Positions 34,607 to 47,827 of a stretch of DNA of 64,000 nt are shown here, one piece after another; the first letter of the stretch is position 1, and the number at the start of each line of letters is the position of its first letter. The stretch comes from Amaranthus tricolor (Eukaryota; Streptophyta; Magnoliopsida; Caryophyllales; Amaranthaceae). The stretch is taken from contig NC_080049.1 of the NCBI RefSeq assembly GCF_026212465.1, forward strand, positions 1,557,460 through 1,621,459, read 5' to 3'. The notes below the pieces were generated by a model, which was not told the origin of the DNA, ran no database searches, and worked only from the letters and a program-made list of their open reading frames with translations. The position numbers and the translations under genes are program-made.

Positions 34607-36257
34607 TGTAACACCGCGAGATTTTCTGACGTCATTAATTAATATTTTAATGACTTTTGGTTATTTTATAATTATATTAAATTAATTTTGAAGTAGTCTT
34701 AATAAATACCTTTTATATACGAATTTAAATATTAACATATATTTATATTAAAAATACAATTACGATTTCGAAATAAAGTGGTTTGAATCAAAACAATTAT
34801 TTTATTAAAATGTATGAGCACACGAAGGTGAGTTTCTTAGTTGGGCCTCGCAAGAAGATGAACCTAGGTAAATAAATAAGTAAATAAATAAAATAAAAGG
34901 ATGTGTTAGGGTTGTGAGTACTCCTTCCCTCACTCACAAAAAAAATCACGCCACTCTTCTCCCTCCTTCCCTCTTTCCCTCTCTTCTCTCTCTTCCCCTT
35001 GTGTGTGCCGCCAGCTGCTGCCCCAAACGGCTGCCCACGGAGCCCAGCAGGCACCGCCTTTTCTCCCTCCTTCTCCCACGTCAAACCGCCAGCAGCACTA
35101 GCCACTTACTGACCGTGAGCTGCACCACAGCAGGGCAGCTGAGTCTCCCTTCCACCACCAACAGCCGCGTCATTCCTTGCCGCCAGCAACTAGCGGCTGT
35201 GACAGCAACAATATGAGCCGTGACTCCATCCACTAGCAAACTAACCACTCTTCTCTTCACCCCTTTCTCTTGTTCACCTAAGTAACCCATATCCTTTTCC
35301 GTAATTGATTTTCTCTTGTTTTTTATTAAAATTGTTATCAAGTTTATGAGTTAGTAATGATTTTTGTATTATTTTCATTGAATCTTTTGTGGGTAAGAGT
35401 TTGATTGATGAATTGAACATACTTATGATTTAGGGTTCGAAGTATGATTCGAAATTATGAGTTGTGCGTTGATTGTGTATTAATTTGGTTTAATCTTAAC
35501 ATGGGTAATAGAAATGGTAGGTGTTATCCTTGAGCATTAAGTGGTTAGGGTTTGATTATAGAATGATTACTCTTAATCGTGTGTACTATCATACTACATT
35601 TTTGAAGTATTGTGGTCATTTAGATAGCTTTTAATGAGTATTAGTGGAGGAAATTGTGGTTGAATAGGGTGGTGGTATTGGTTTTAGTATTGGTTAGGAT
35701 CGTTGGCCGCAAAGAATGGTTACTAATTGCCCTTATTATCTTTGTTAATGTTGATTAGTGATTGTTGCTAACTAATCGTGGTTTTTGATTAATATCATTA
35801 GTCGCTAAAAGTTGTTATTTTAGGATTGTATGGTTGTCGTTATTAGTTGTAATTATCGTTGTTATGCTTGGATATTTTGATTTTAAGTTGTGTAACCTTA
35901 CTATTCTCATAAGTTATAGTGCTCGATGTCATTGTGAGTTACTTTGAACATACTTGGCGCTAATCCTTATTCACTATGGTAATTAACTATGAGAAATGTA
36001 GTGAATGACATTATGACACATCATTTTGATTAATTATCATCATGGTTATAAATGTTAGGTTATACATTAAACGAGATTGGATATATTAGTTCATTTTCTT
36101 GGTAATAAGTATTTGTATAGCTCCAAACATTGTAAAATAAAGAAGGGATCTCTTGGGTGCTAGCCATTATCAAAATGATTGAAAAATTTGGTTTGGTTGT
36201 TAAGTTTAGTTGATGTCGTGAATTCGTGATCAATGAGCAAAAATACTGATTATCACA
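34607..36257 (+). mobile_element. Truncated LTR (TGTAACACC type) reaching unit C
   Basis: It starts TGTAACACCGCGAGATTTTC, a common start for plant Ty3/gypsy LTRs. A C/T-rich, GC-richer section at 34915-35215 follows, leader-like; the open frames there on both strands are low-complexity and not genes. No matching end is found before the border of the duplication unit at 36258, so the LTR is either truncated there or ends without a visible duplication. Confidence 0.4.
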
Positions 36258-39206
36258 TTTTATAAAATAGCACATTTTATAAAACTTAATACAAGAATTC
36301 ATTTTGATTATCACTACTTAACATCAATAACTAAAAAGAGACTGCACAGTAAAAATACTTCCAAAAATAAAAAACCACTAGAACAACAATAATTTAAAAA
36401 CTTCATTATTACAAATTCATAAGTTAAATTCAAGAAAAAAAAATATCTAAATGTTTGTCAAATTCACCTTTATTAAAAAGAAAAATAGTTTAAACAAATT
36501 CATAAGTTAAAATCAATTCTGTATAAAAGTCATGCCAATTTCTTTTAGATGTCCCACCAAAATTAGAATGAATAAAATATCTTCCATTAAGAAATCCCTT
36601 TCTAACCCATCAAATCAACCCTCTAAATTAAGCACTCAAAAACCTTTTTAATCCTTTTTCCGTGTTTTCACTTGTAGGATAGTTGATTTCAGCACTAATT
36701 ATTAAGCAAACTTAAGTTATATTATTAGTAATTTATAAGTTAAAATATAGTCATATGAGACCTTATTTGAATTGTTTTGATTTAATGTTTATTAATTTCT
36801 AGTTTCCATAATTTTTTGATAGCATAAATAGAGATATTAATGACTGAATTCGTATATTGAAAAGTGTGAAAAAACAAATGGTACAAGTAAAGAAGAATGG
36901 AGAAATTCTTTCTCTTAATCAACAAGAAAATAAAGGCACAAATAACAATATCGTTATAGTTCTTTGGTTGCTTAATCTTTTTCTTGAATTTGGATTATTA
37001 AAATTTGTAGATGAATAGTGAAACGAGAAATAAAATGGCAAACTCTGAAGAACAGAAAAAAGTCTGTTATTTAGCGATGGCGTTGTGTGACCATTTCTGG
37101 GTAAAGACTACAATTACTTTTAACAGTTGAAAATTGTGATGTTTTGGAAAATTTTTAATCATTTTATTAGAATTAATGTACGATTAATTGGAAAAAAGGA
37201 AAGATTAAATGAGACTGAGAGAAAAGTAGGAAAATAATAATCTAACATTTTATTTTCTTTTCCCAACTTGAAAATGACGATTAAATTTAATGGTGACTTA
37301 AGTTATTGGCCCTTTTCAAGATTGGGCCCTAGGCGGCAGCACTCCTCGCTTACACCCACGATCGGGGTTGTGTTATTGTAAATATAGTAAAGGCTGAAAA
37401 TTAATTTATTGATCAAACTCGGAAAAACGAAATCAACTAACTTAACAATGCAGTGGAAAACATGACATTTTATGTATAGACATCTCATGAAATGAAATGT
37501 TTCTTTCTTAGATAGATTATCACTTTCACCCATTTGGCACACATTTATATTTTTTATGGAAAAGAAATGTCATTATCACAAAATATAATTATGAATAAAG
37601 TACAGTGAAAAGAAAAAGGAAATGCTACAAATTCAACTAAAGCCCAAAAAGGCCAATTCCATCATACTCTACTTCTTGCTACAAATGAAATGTTTCTCAG
37701 ATAGATGATCACTTTTAGTTCTTTGTTCTTCTTGTTCTACTTCTTCTACTGAAATGGTGATCATAAAAATCAAGTAAAGCCAATTCCATCTTATTCAACA
37801 ATTTAAAAAATCCAAAAAGGCTTCCCCACTAACAATATGTAGTACACCCAAGCCAAACCAACTATTGTACCTCTTCCAAATCCAATCACTACAACTTCCC
37901 ACATCGATAATTCTGTTTTTTCTTCCACATTATCATTGTTCAAAGATTGCACAACAATATTGTTTTTAGCATTCAAGTAATGGTGCTCCACACAATTCAA
38001 GATTTCCCTCGTACGAATAAGATGAGAAGGTATCAAAATTGTTACCACGGGGTATAGGCCCTTCCAGTTGATTATATGAAACAATAAAAACCTCGAGAAA
38101 TTTTAAACTAACAAGTTCTTGAGGAATTTCACCGATAAGCCTAATTGATGATAGGTCTAAACCATCCAATAATGATAAGTTCCCGATGGATGGAGGGATG
38201 TTTCCGGTAAGTAGGTTATGCAAGAGATTAAGATTTCGAAGTGCTCGCAACATCTCTATAGAATTTGGAATCTCTCCTTCAAAGTGATTATTCGACATAT
38301 CAAATGTTGACTTAGAAGTAATTATCTTCTTATGATCCAGTTGCTTCCCCTTTACTATCATCTTGATGGAGTACATATAATTACCAAATTTATTTTTTAA
38401 GTACCTTGGACTTCCTATAGTAGACATGTCGATATCCATCATGGAACGAAATTGTTTGATGTACATGAATGGCAACTTACCACAGAAATTATTGTTTGAA
38501 AGGTCGAGAATTTGTAGATTTGAAAAAGGAGATGTTGCAATCTTTGATAAATTGTTAGTTATATCACCATGAAATTTATTAAAGGGTAGGCTGAGAACCT
38601 CTAGATACGGAAGGCTACCTAACCAATAGGGGAATACATCTTTGAATTTGTTGTTCCTCAAATTAAGGACTTTCAGGTTTTTACATTTACATAAAGACCT
38701 AGGTATAGCTCCTTCTAACTGATTGTCAGTGAAATCTACATATTCCAATAAATCACAAGTAGAAAATGTTGATGGAATGATGCCCTAGAAATTATTTGAT
38801 TGGAGATTCAATACAGCTAATTGAGTACTAGTATTGCCCAAGCAATGAGGAACTTCTCCATTAAACTTATTATAAGATAAATCAAGGATTTCAAGATCAA
38901 CCAAGTTGCGGATAGAATAGTTTTTAAAATTCATGATATTGTATCCTGGAATGCATGAATAATATGAAAGAATTTAGAGAAAGTTATAGCTTCATATAAT
39001 AATGTATAAATACATCATAGTAAAAGAATATTCTATCAATAAATTTAATCTTTATTGAAAAGAAAAAAAACAAATTTGACCACATGACTTCTTTAAAAAG
39101 TTAGAAATTAGTTTAGAGTACATGTAATCACGTTAGGATAATTCAACTCAACTTTATGGAATATCTTGTTTTAAAAAATAAAACAATAACTATAAACTTA
39201 GTGTAC

Positions 39207-39245
39207 CTGTAATCACGTTAGGATAATTCCACTCAGTAAACTGTG
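39207..39245 (-). other. Possible 39-nt mini-exon in the receptor intron
   Basis: The block read on the minus strand has a 'catcacag' acceptor, 39 bases that keep phase with both neighbouring exons (encoding 'AQFTEWNYPNVIT' plus a split Gly), and a donor 'acag|gtacac' identical to that of exon 1. The other copies break it in different ways: copy 2 lost the acceptor, copy 4 has 'acaattacac' at the donor, and copy 1 lacks the block. The acceptor has little pyrimidine before it, so use in vivo is doubtful. A second partial copy of the donor side lies at 39118-39155. Confidence 0.3.
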
Positions 39246-39870
39246 CTGTGATGCTTCCAATATTGGCATAATTTTTTATAATCTTTATTAATGTATACAA
39301 AATACAAATATCAAAAATCAAAGAAATACATTAAAGATAATTCGATAGAAATTGTTTCATATATTTTTATTGGTTACATTAATCAATGTTAATAAAAAAA
39401 AAGCAAATATGAAAAACCTTTATAATACAAGAAATATATTTTTATTAGTGACAAGCGAATTCAAAAAAGAAAATAATAATTTAACAGTTGGAAATCTCAA
39501 TATATGCAATGGCGAAGTTTTGGAAGATGCAATTTAGATAGGCATTGCTAAAGATTAGTGTACCTGTAATCTGTGGTGTGATTTTTCCAATCAAGTTATT
39601 GTTGGCAACCAAAAAATAACTAAGACTCGTAAGCTTTCCAATGTTGACAGGTAACTGACCTGTGAGTTGATTATGTGACAAATCTAGAATAAAAAAGTGA
39701 CTTACAACTCCCTAAACTCTCGGGGATTGGACCACTAAGCTTATTTGAAGAAACATCTAGGTAACTCAATATCCCATTCGTCCCCAACTTATCTGGAATA
39801 CTTCTTGTAAAGTTATTTTCGAAAATCAAAGTATTTCTAACTTAGATAAATCTCCAATAAACTCTGGTAT

Positions 39871-40374
39871 GAAACCTTGTAAGTTGTTTTGACAAAGAAT
39901 TAAGTACGTCAAGTTTATAAAAAGAGAAAAAGAATTTGGTATCTCACCATGTAATTGATTATTTGATAAATCCAAATGATTCAAATTTGTAAGACGAGAA
40001 AAAGAATTTGGTATCTCACCATGTAATTGATTATTTGATAAATCCAAATGAATCAAATTTGTAAGACGAGAAAAAGAATTTCGTATCTCACCATGTAATT
40101 GATTATTTGATAAATCCAAATGATTCAAATTTGTAAGAAGAGAAAAAGAATTTGGTATCTCACCATGTAATTGATTAATTGATAAATCCAAATGAATCAA
40201 ATTTGTAAGACGAGAAAAAGAATTTGGTATCTCACCATGTAATTGATTATTTGATATATCCAAATGAATCAAATTTGTAAGAAGAGAAAAAGAATTTGGT
40301 ATCTCACCATGTAATTGATTCAAAGATAAATCCAAATGAATCAAATTTGTAAGAAGAGAAAAAGAATTTGGTAT
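39871..40374 (-). repeat. LRR minisatellite of copy 3, six units plus one diverged
   Basis: 72-bp periodicity runs from 40374 down to 39943, with the diverged unit at 39942-39871. Units differ mainly at the exposed beta-strand residues and at an R/L alternation in 'NSFS(R/L)LTNL'. Confidence 0.9.
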
Positions 40375-41058
40375 CTCACCATATAAAAAGTTATTTGATA
40401 AAGCTAAAGTTTTCAACCTCTTTAAGAATCCTAATTCATAAGGAAGTAATCCCCAAAGATTGTTGCCAGAAAGATCCTAAAAGTTGAAGCTTTTAAAGTT
40501 TACTAAACTCTGGCGATATTGTACCAGAAAAGTCGTTCCAACTAAGGGAACGACACCGAAGTTCCGACATATTAACAAATAAAAGGAGTGGGCCACTAAA
40601 ATCGTTCCCACTAAGGTCAAGATAGTGTAGTTTTGTAAGGAGAGGAAGAGAAGACGGGACATGCCCTTAAAAATAGTTATCATGGAGAGATAGGTTTTGC
40701 AGGTTTGTAAGAAAACCGATTTGAGGAGAGAGAGTACCATTGAGATCTAAGCTGGAGATGTCTAGGGAAATGATAGTGGGAGAGTGAGAAGACGAAGAGC
40801 AAGTGACGAACGACCAATTGCAATGGTGAGTAGTGTTTTTCCAAGATGATAGACTTTTATGAGGATCATCTTTAATGGCAGATTTAATAGCTAATAATGC
40901 TTCTTGTTCTGATAATATTCCGCCATTGATGAAGCTAATATTCAGACAGTGAATAAACAAGAAGAAAACAAGAATTCGAATTTTGTTATTTTTGTTTCTT
41001 TTACTTTGATGGGTAGAATACTAGAATTGAGATACATGATGAGAGGAAAATGAAAGAC

Positions 41059-41066
41059 TATTTATA
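41059..41066 (-). promoter_or_regulatory. TATA box of receptor copy 3
   Basis: TATAAATA on the minus strand, about 78 bases before the lost start codon, at the same place as in copies 1 and 4. Confidence 0.5.
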
Positions 41067-43352
41067 ATGTGTTAAAATAATCTAGAAAAATCTAGGATTT
41101 TAATTAAATATAAAAAATATCTAAACTAAAGAATTAAAAAAATTAAAAGTATCTAAGATAATATAATAGAAATTTTTAGAAAAAGTAATTAAAAAATAAA
41201 AATATTTAAGATATTTTGAAGTAAACTTGTAACTAAACTCATCACTATAAATATCCATTGATGTAATCAATTTTGAGCAATGAATAAGAATAGTCATTTT
41301 ACATATTCACTTATCTTCCTCTCCAAATAAATCAATTCAGTATTTTAACATCTAAATTTTCCTATACAATGCTATGTAGTTCGTTTTGAAAGCAACTTAG
41401 GATACTACTTTAATCTATCCTTAAATATGTATCTATTGTATTCAATTATAGCAAATAATTTCATATATTTTAAAAGTAAATTGAATAATATGTTAAGGTC
41501 ATATGGTGTTTTTAATCAAAATGTATTATTTAGATTGAATTGAACTTAATTGTTTTTAATCAAAATGTATTATATTATACTGATTCTTCCTTATCAATGA
41601 AATTTATTCTTATTGATTTCATATTCTTTTTCTTATTCAAAATTACTAGTTTTGATTTAAAATAAAACTTTTTTTTACCTCAAAATAAAATTTTAACTTA
41701 TAACAACTTATTTTTACGACATAAGCTGATTTTTACTGATTTAAACTAAATTTTATCAAACTTTAATTATTTTTATTAAATAATATGAATTTAAGATGAA
41801 TCTAATAAGTTCTTGATAAAAAAAATAAATATCAAGAATTAAGTTTGATTAAGTGGGAATGATGATCTCTTAAAAAAAACTGAGAATGATGATCAAAGAA
41901 TGAAGTCATAATAGAGAGACATTTGATAAATCTATTTTCATGTTTTATTCAGTGGTAATGAAAATTAATGAAAATTAGATTTTGATCATATAATAAAAAT
42001 GCTCCTTCCGCCTCTTTTATTTTGATACGCAATACATAAAACGTTCCACTTTTATTTTCGTATTGTAGCAAAATTAAATGGATAAAAGAGTATATCTGTA
42101 CTCTAAGAATCCTCCCCAAAAATTTTTTTGGCAAGATACATAAATGTTATTTTGCCCTAACATATAATTCGAATCCCTCAAGTGATAATGAATGAAAATA
42201 ATTTTGTAGAAGAAAATTTATTTTTATTAGAATAAAACAATCATAATCATAAAGTCTGTTATATAATTTATTATATTCAAATATATTAAAGTTTTATTTT
42301 TATTCTTATCAATTAATACAATAATTAATCGCATTACTAGTAAGCTAGATAATATAGTACACTTACTCAAAACAATTGAAGCTACATACTTTCTCCGTCC
42401 CTTTCAATTTATTTCTAAAAGTAATAATTTTCTTATAACATATTACATATATAACTTTTACGCGATTCAGTGTGTTATTTCGATCATTTATATATTGAAA
42501 TATGCAAATCTAAACATTATAAAAAGTTAATATTATGAAAGTATGTGATTAGACGATTCAAACAAGAACTCACTTGACTATATTTCTTCTTACACATTAA
42601 TTACAATAGATAAAATAAACTTGAACGATTAATAGTATCAAAAACCATAATGTTGCAAGTATTTCAGAACCGAGGAAGTAGATATTTAGTAGTACAAGTC
42701 TACTAAAAAGCCAAGTCAACCATGACTTTAATTAATGGAGCATAAGCTATTAAGGCCTCAATGTACAACTTTGTCTTTATAGACAAGACTTTGACCTGTA
42801 TGAATCAAATGGAACCATGCCCCTTTGAAACCTTCGTTACGCTTACGCTTATGGAGAGATACTCGGAATTGAATTCCTTCTAGTTAAAGAATCTCTTTTT
42901 GGTTGCTTTGGAACAATTAGGAAATTCCCTAGAAGAAATATGGGGTTCTGTTTCAAATTCAAAAATATAACGAAATAGAAAGGAATTAATGGTTTGCGTT
43001 ATGAGAAAGCATTATATAATTTAAAGATTTGAGTGTTTTTTAAGTCATATGTTAATAATTCAGAGAGACAACGAAAATATATAATTATTTAAGAAAATTT
43101 ATTGTGTGGGAATGAACTAAGCTGGTTGGAGAACGAAGAAAATTTTGACATTATCAATTTCCTTCATTTGGGAAGGAAACAGTCTAAAAACTAAGCTCTA
43201 GATTGTATATTTAGGATATGTTATACACTTTATTATATCTTTTCACACAAGAGTTGTTTCAATTAACAGAGTAGATGTAGTTACAACACATACCTTCTTC
43301 AAAACAAATGCTAAATATTCCATTAGAAAGGAATGATAGATGAGATTTGAAC

Positions 43353-44410
43353 CACTACAAAAAAAGGTGAAATTCCGACTAAATCACCGACTAATCGGAA
43401 ACAGTTGGAAATTTCCGTCTAACTTACTAACTAACTGTAGTCAGTCGGACATTCCGAATAAATTCCTACTAGCCCAAAATTGTAGGAAAATCAGACTAAT
43501 CACCCACTGAAAAGATAATCGGAAATTTCCGACTGCCCAATGTAGACGGTATTTATTCGGAATATTTGGAGGAGGAGGGTTGGTCGGTATTCAGTCGGTG
43601 AGTAGTCGGAATTTTATATTTACAATTTCCCAATCGTAGTCCTTTTCCACCCTTTTCCCTCTATTACCCTCAAATTCTACAACCAAACATACTTCACTCT
43701 CAAAAATTTCTTCTCCCTACCCTAAACAATTTAATTTCTTCTAACAAAAATATCATATAAGTATTCAACAAAATATCAAAGTATGTTATTTCTATAAAAG
43801 TCATATTTACATTATTTATTATTTTAAATAAGCTTTATGTTATATTTATTATGTAATGAAAAAAATTTTAATAAGCTTTTTGGTGCAGACATTTATTCGT
43901 AATAATTATAAGTACTCACTAGAAGAAGTAGTTTTTCTCTTAATTATATTCTCCTATGTACTATAAAAATGTCTTAGAAATGATGAAAATATGTTACTCA
44001 AAGCTAATGAAATTCAACATCGTATTCTTTACATATACTAATACCTCCCCGCTAGTTGCAACAATCAAGATTTGCATAAAGATAAAAAAAATTTAAATAC
44101 TAAAATAACTAAAATTTTATTGTTGCAATTTATTAGCGTATTTAAAGTTTTGCAATACTGAATTTCACTAGATTTGAGGATCATATATTCAACATTTCCA
44201 CGTTTTTATAGTGCATAGGAAAGTATTAATAAGAGAAAAACTACTATTTCTACTAGTAAGGAAAAATTGGCTGCACCGAAAAGCTTATTAAATTTTTTTT
44301 AAAGAATTACCGACTATTTTCCCACTGAAATTCATTCGGAATTCAGTCGAAAATTTCAAAATTCGGTGAGCAGTCGGTAAATTGAAAAGCCGATTTCCTT
44401 TTCAGGTGTT
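43353..44410. mobile_element. Non-autonomous CACTA-type element in the flank of unit C
   Basis: The left end is CACTACAAAAAAAGGTG. It is followed by many short subterminal words of the 'accgactaatcgga' and 'cagtcgg' type on both strands (43370-43610, again 44300-44390). The right end, read in reverse, is 'taacaaaaacacctgaaaag', a degenerate version of the left end without the CACTA tip. The same left end in the same flank occurs at 63478, so it was inserted before the units duplicated. No transposase is seen. Confidence 0.6.
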
Positions 44411-44889
44411 TTTGTTAAATTATTTTACGGATTTCATAAATTGTTATTTCGCAGAATAATAGACTTACGTAGTGAAAGAAGTTGGATGTATAAGCGAAGT
44501 TGTAAAGGAGTTTATAATATTAGTTATTTAGAAGGGGTTGAGAAATTTATACAATTTGCAAAGAAAAAAATGATCTGATCTTTAATAATATTTTGAGCAC
44601 AGTTCAAATCATCTGATCTTCTTTTGTCCTATATACAGCTCTATATAAATTAGTTGTCATATAAATCATAGCTCACTAAACTAATAATATAACATGTATT
44701 ATTTGTTATATTTTTCATGTAAATTGTAAAACTACAACTATATAGTTGTTTACATAGAGAAATTGAGACTTCTATAAAAACAAATTATATCATGTACTAC
44801 TTCATTTTCCGTTATATATTTTGTTTTGATCTAAACTTGTATATACCGCTTACCCACGGTTCCCACCACTAAAAAAAAGTCGTGTGGTG
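44411..44889. repeat. Inverted homologue of 55.25-55.49 kb
   Basis: No gene. About 44570-44880 matches the reverse complement of about 55280-55480 (shared 'acccacgg', 'aaacttgtat', 'atacatgttat'-type words). The homology resumes beyond the small element at 44890-45540. Confidence 0.55.
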
Positions 44890-45540
44890 AAAAAAAAACT
44901 CAAAAAAATCGCCACCCTTTTACACGACTATATCGTGGTCCAGTCGCATGTTTTACGCGACTAGATGTACTAAAAATCATTGCAAAGTTTAAACGATCGT
45001 CATTTCTTGCTCGATTATCGGAATTGGGCATATAATATATCGTTTGAAAGCTCTTGAAGTCTAGTTTCTAATGTCACAAAACCTTGCATTAATGCGATTT
45101 TTCTACAAAAAGTTATGGCCAAAAATTGAACATGTATCAAATTTCAGCACAACACAAACTTTAAACGATCGTCATTTCTCGCTCGGTTATCGGAATCGGG
45201 CATATAATATAAAGTCTAGGTTTTAATGCTGCAAACATTGCAATTACGTAATTTTCCTATCAAAAGTTATGGCCAAAAGAGTGAACAAGTATAAAATTTC
45301 AGCAAAAGCAATTGTTTTTTTGAAATTAACGATCGTTATCGATGATTATCGAATCTTTTTGATGATTATTTTCATTTGTCATAGTGTTTCGATATTGAAT
45401 TTTAGTTCAAAGAGTTTTTTTAGAGAGAAGTTAGAGAGATAAAGTTATGAAATTTTATTAAGGGTAATATTGAAATTTCAATATATAAAGGGTGGCGACA
45501 CAATGAAAAAAATGACGACTTTTAATAATGCCCAGAAAAA
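44890..45540. mobile_element. Second ATCGCCACCC-family element, with an empty homologous site
   Basis: Ends share 'tcgccaccctttt' with the inverted 'aaagggtggcga' (about 44929-44941 and 45489-45500). The inverted homologue of this region at about 55250-55280 lacks the element, reading straight from 'gtggtgac' into 'taaacctattaaaatat', so the site without insertion is preserved. A hairpin (agtcgc 44942-44947, gcgact 44957-44962) matches the one in the element at 25152-26239. Confidence 0.6.
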
Positions 45541-45912
45541 AAACTAAACCTATTAAAATATGTCGACTTTGCAATTTTAGACCTACTAAAACCCCAGTCT
45601 ACTAAAACCCAAGTCAACCATATGACTAAAATTTTGCACAACTTTAATGAGTTAGAAGTCGAATGGAGCATCACCCACGTTAGAAGACTTTAGCGACACA
45701 TTGGTTCCAGCCACAAGCATTCAACACGTTAAACTTTATACCAATTATATAATCCACCAGCCCTGTCTGCTATTTCAGTTCATCTCAATAAATTTGACCA
45801 ATAATTTTTTTATCTGACGAAATTTACCTAATTTTTCTTTTTAGTTTATCCTATCAAATGAACTCAATTTTTAGTTTTAGTAATGACTCATTCTCCTCCT
45901 TTAATGAGTTAT
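45541..45912. other. Spacer with further homology to 55.0-55.25 kb
   Basis: No gene. The stretch 45541-45660 ('taaacctattaaaatatgtc', 'cccaagtcaaccatatgact') resembles the reverse complement of 55020-55250. Confidence 0.4.
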
Positions 45913-46212
45913 CACTACAATATTATATACTTCTTTTTTAATGGTATATATAGTGGATTTAGGGACATTTATTAGCCTCTTTAGTAGCATAATAAAAAAT
46001 CATACTAATGCATTCCTCGATATAAGATCTAGTAACATTTTCTCATAAATGTCGCTTAGGTTGTAGGAAAAATTACATATGTCACTAAAGGCCAAATAAA
46101 GTGTCATTAAATCACTTTATAGTGAAACTTAATACACTAAAAATATAAATCAATAACATTTTTATAAATATCACTAAATCCTATGACGCGAAAAGTTAGT
46201 TTTATTGTAGTG
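45913..46212. mobile_element. 300-bp CACTA-type MITE with TAT target duplication
   Basis: It starts CACTACAATA and ends TATTGTAGTG, with TAT on both sides (45910-45912 and 46213-46215). Ends, length and 3-bp duplication fit a non-autonomous CACTA element. It has no coding capacity. Confidence 0.8.
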
Positions 46213-46252
46213 TATCCACCTTAAACTATTATAACAATTACATAAAGGTTAC

Positions 46253-46405
46253 ACAAATTGTTATGAGAGACGGTATCTCTAAGAGACGTATTAGATATAT
46301 GGGCAAAATATCCCAATTAATACAAAATTAAAGAGAAAATAAAAATGTGGGCTTTTTGTTTTGAGGTCGTCTCTTTGAGAGACGCTCTCGCAAGAATAGT
46401 TGTAA
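46253..46405. mobile_element. MITE with 'gagagacg' inverted ends, about 150 bp
   Basis: 'acaaattgttatgagagacg' at the left is mirrored by 'cgctctcgcaagaatagttg' at the right, with inner 'ctctaagagacg' against 'cgtctctttgagag'. It is a relative of 23424-23665. Confidence 0.6.
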
Positions 46406-47827
46406 AATATACATACAACCTTTAATCCACAAATTAAGGCTAATAACAATATTCCAATCAAACATTTACGTACGATTTATTTGGAACATAAAGTTCACAA
46501 ATATTCAAATTGTGAAGAAAAAACATATTATGACTTTGGTCAAAACAACTTAGTCAAATTGTGAGTAAAAAAGACATAAGTTGAACTAAAATTAGAATTA
46601 TATCTGCTATATATAATAAAAATATAATCACTTGTTTATTCTAAAAAGTTCTTTCATCTTGGATTTCCTTTATTATTTTATTTGATCTATAGCATTAAAA
46701 AATAAAATAACAAATAAATTATTTGCATAATTACTATTATTAAAAAATATTATTTGTATCATTTCTTTGAAACAAACTATACAAATAATCTTTGGTTTTC
46801 AAAAGGTACAAATAATACAAATAGCCTTAAACCCCGACATCGCTAAATGAGTTACTTTGTGTTCAAGAACAGACAAAAGAACTTGAAGGCAAGGCATGCT
46901 TCATCAAATAGGGATCATCCTACTAAAGGTAATCTTGCAGAATTGATTTTGGTTTGAGTTTTTCTTCCATATATTCTAATATGAATGTTGTGCGACATGA
47001 TCACATGTTTTGGTGGATTGGTTTCGAAGTTTCCAAATATGTTTGTAACAATAAACAAACGTTCACATCTTTACATAAAAGTGTGGATGGAGAAAGTCTT
47101 TACATTGGATATAATTTTTCAATTAAAATCTATGGCAAAGGACAAGTATAACTTCTGTTTACATTGAGAAATCATTTAATCCTAAAATATGTGTATTTTG
47201 CACTCGGTATTAGTAGAAATTTTGTTTCTAACCCCATATTGAATTGTGTAGGATATAACTTGGTGTTTGAAGCCGATAGACTTCTCTGACTGAAACCTGA
47301 TGCGATGGAATTAGTATGTTTCATTATTTGATATATATTGGCTATATCTCGTATTTATTAAACTTTAACTCTATTTTTAATTTTTAATAAATAAAAATTA
47401 AATAAATAAATAATACCAAAACTAAATAAGGTCCTAATTTAATTTTCCCACACAATATGATACAACATGTCACTATTAGTAGGACGTGTTTCTGAACAAA
47501 GGTAATATAAATGACGACATAGTAGTGTAGTGTTTTTCAATTATTTTTGGGTTAATAGTTACTCAGTTTTTTTTTTTGATATTTTCTTTTTCCGACAAAA
47601 TCATTGAATCTAGGTAGTCAAGTATAGATTGTTAATTTATTGTATTTTAGTGATTAACTAGTGTAGAAACTCGTGCAAAGCACACTTTTTTTAGCATCGA
47701 CATATATAAACATATGATATAAAAAAATAAAGTGAGAGATATTATGCAGTAGAAACACTCAATTTTGATAGTTCTATGTATAAATTAACTCTATAATTTT
47801 AAAAATAGTCAACAATATATTATGCAA
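46406..47827. other. Intergenic, no feature recognised
   Basis: AT-rich. Open frames of about 60 codons at 46954-47167 overlap in two frames and have no recognisable domain or splice context. Confidence 0.4.

Larger units (their letters stand above)
37715..40981 (-). pseudogene. LRR receptor-like protein, copy 3, decayed
   Basis: Exon 1 is 40981-39564 and exon 2 is 38945-37715, with conserved splice borders. The start codon is ATT instead of ATG (40981-40979). Exon 1 has stops at 40669-40667 (TAT to TAA), 40495-40493 (CAA to TAA) and 39828-39826, plus single-base indels near 40478, 39820 and 39692. Exon 2 has a stop at 38787-38785 (AAG to TAG), an extra base near 37966 that breaks the 'LLEC' frame before the transmembrane helix, and an early stop just after the helix. 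The LRR array (six units plus the diverged one) is free of stops. Domain order otherwise matches copy 4. Confidence 0.9.
36258..43880 (-). repeat. Duplication unit C (receptor copy 3), direct relative to unit D
   Basis: From 'aatagcacattttataaaac' (36264) onward, this aligns with 57473-64000 through 3' flank, gene, 5' flank and the left part of a CACTA-type element. The offset at the left edge is about 21.2 kb. Unit C keeps about 370 bp of 5' flank (around 41975-42340) that unit D lacks, and more LRR units. Unit D runs off the end of the window, so the true length is unknown. Confidence 0.85.

Noticed and set aside
34797..35341. Overlapping open frames of 86-102 codons on both strands
   Set aside because: They lie in a C/T-rich leader-like part of an LTR-like sequence, overlap each other, and have no domain or splice context.
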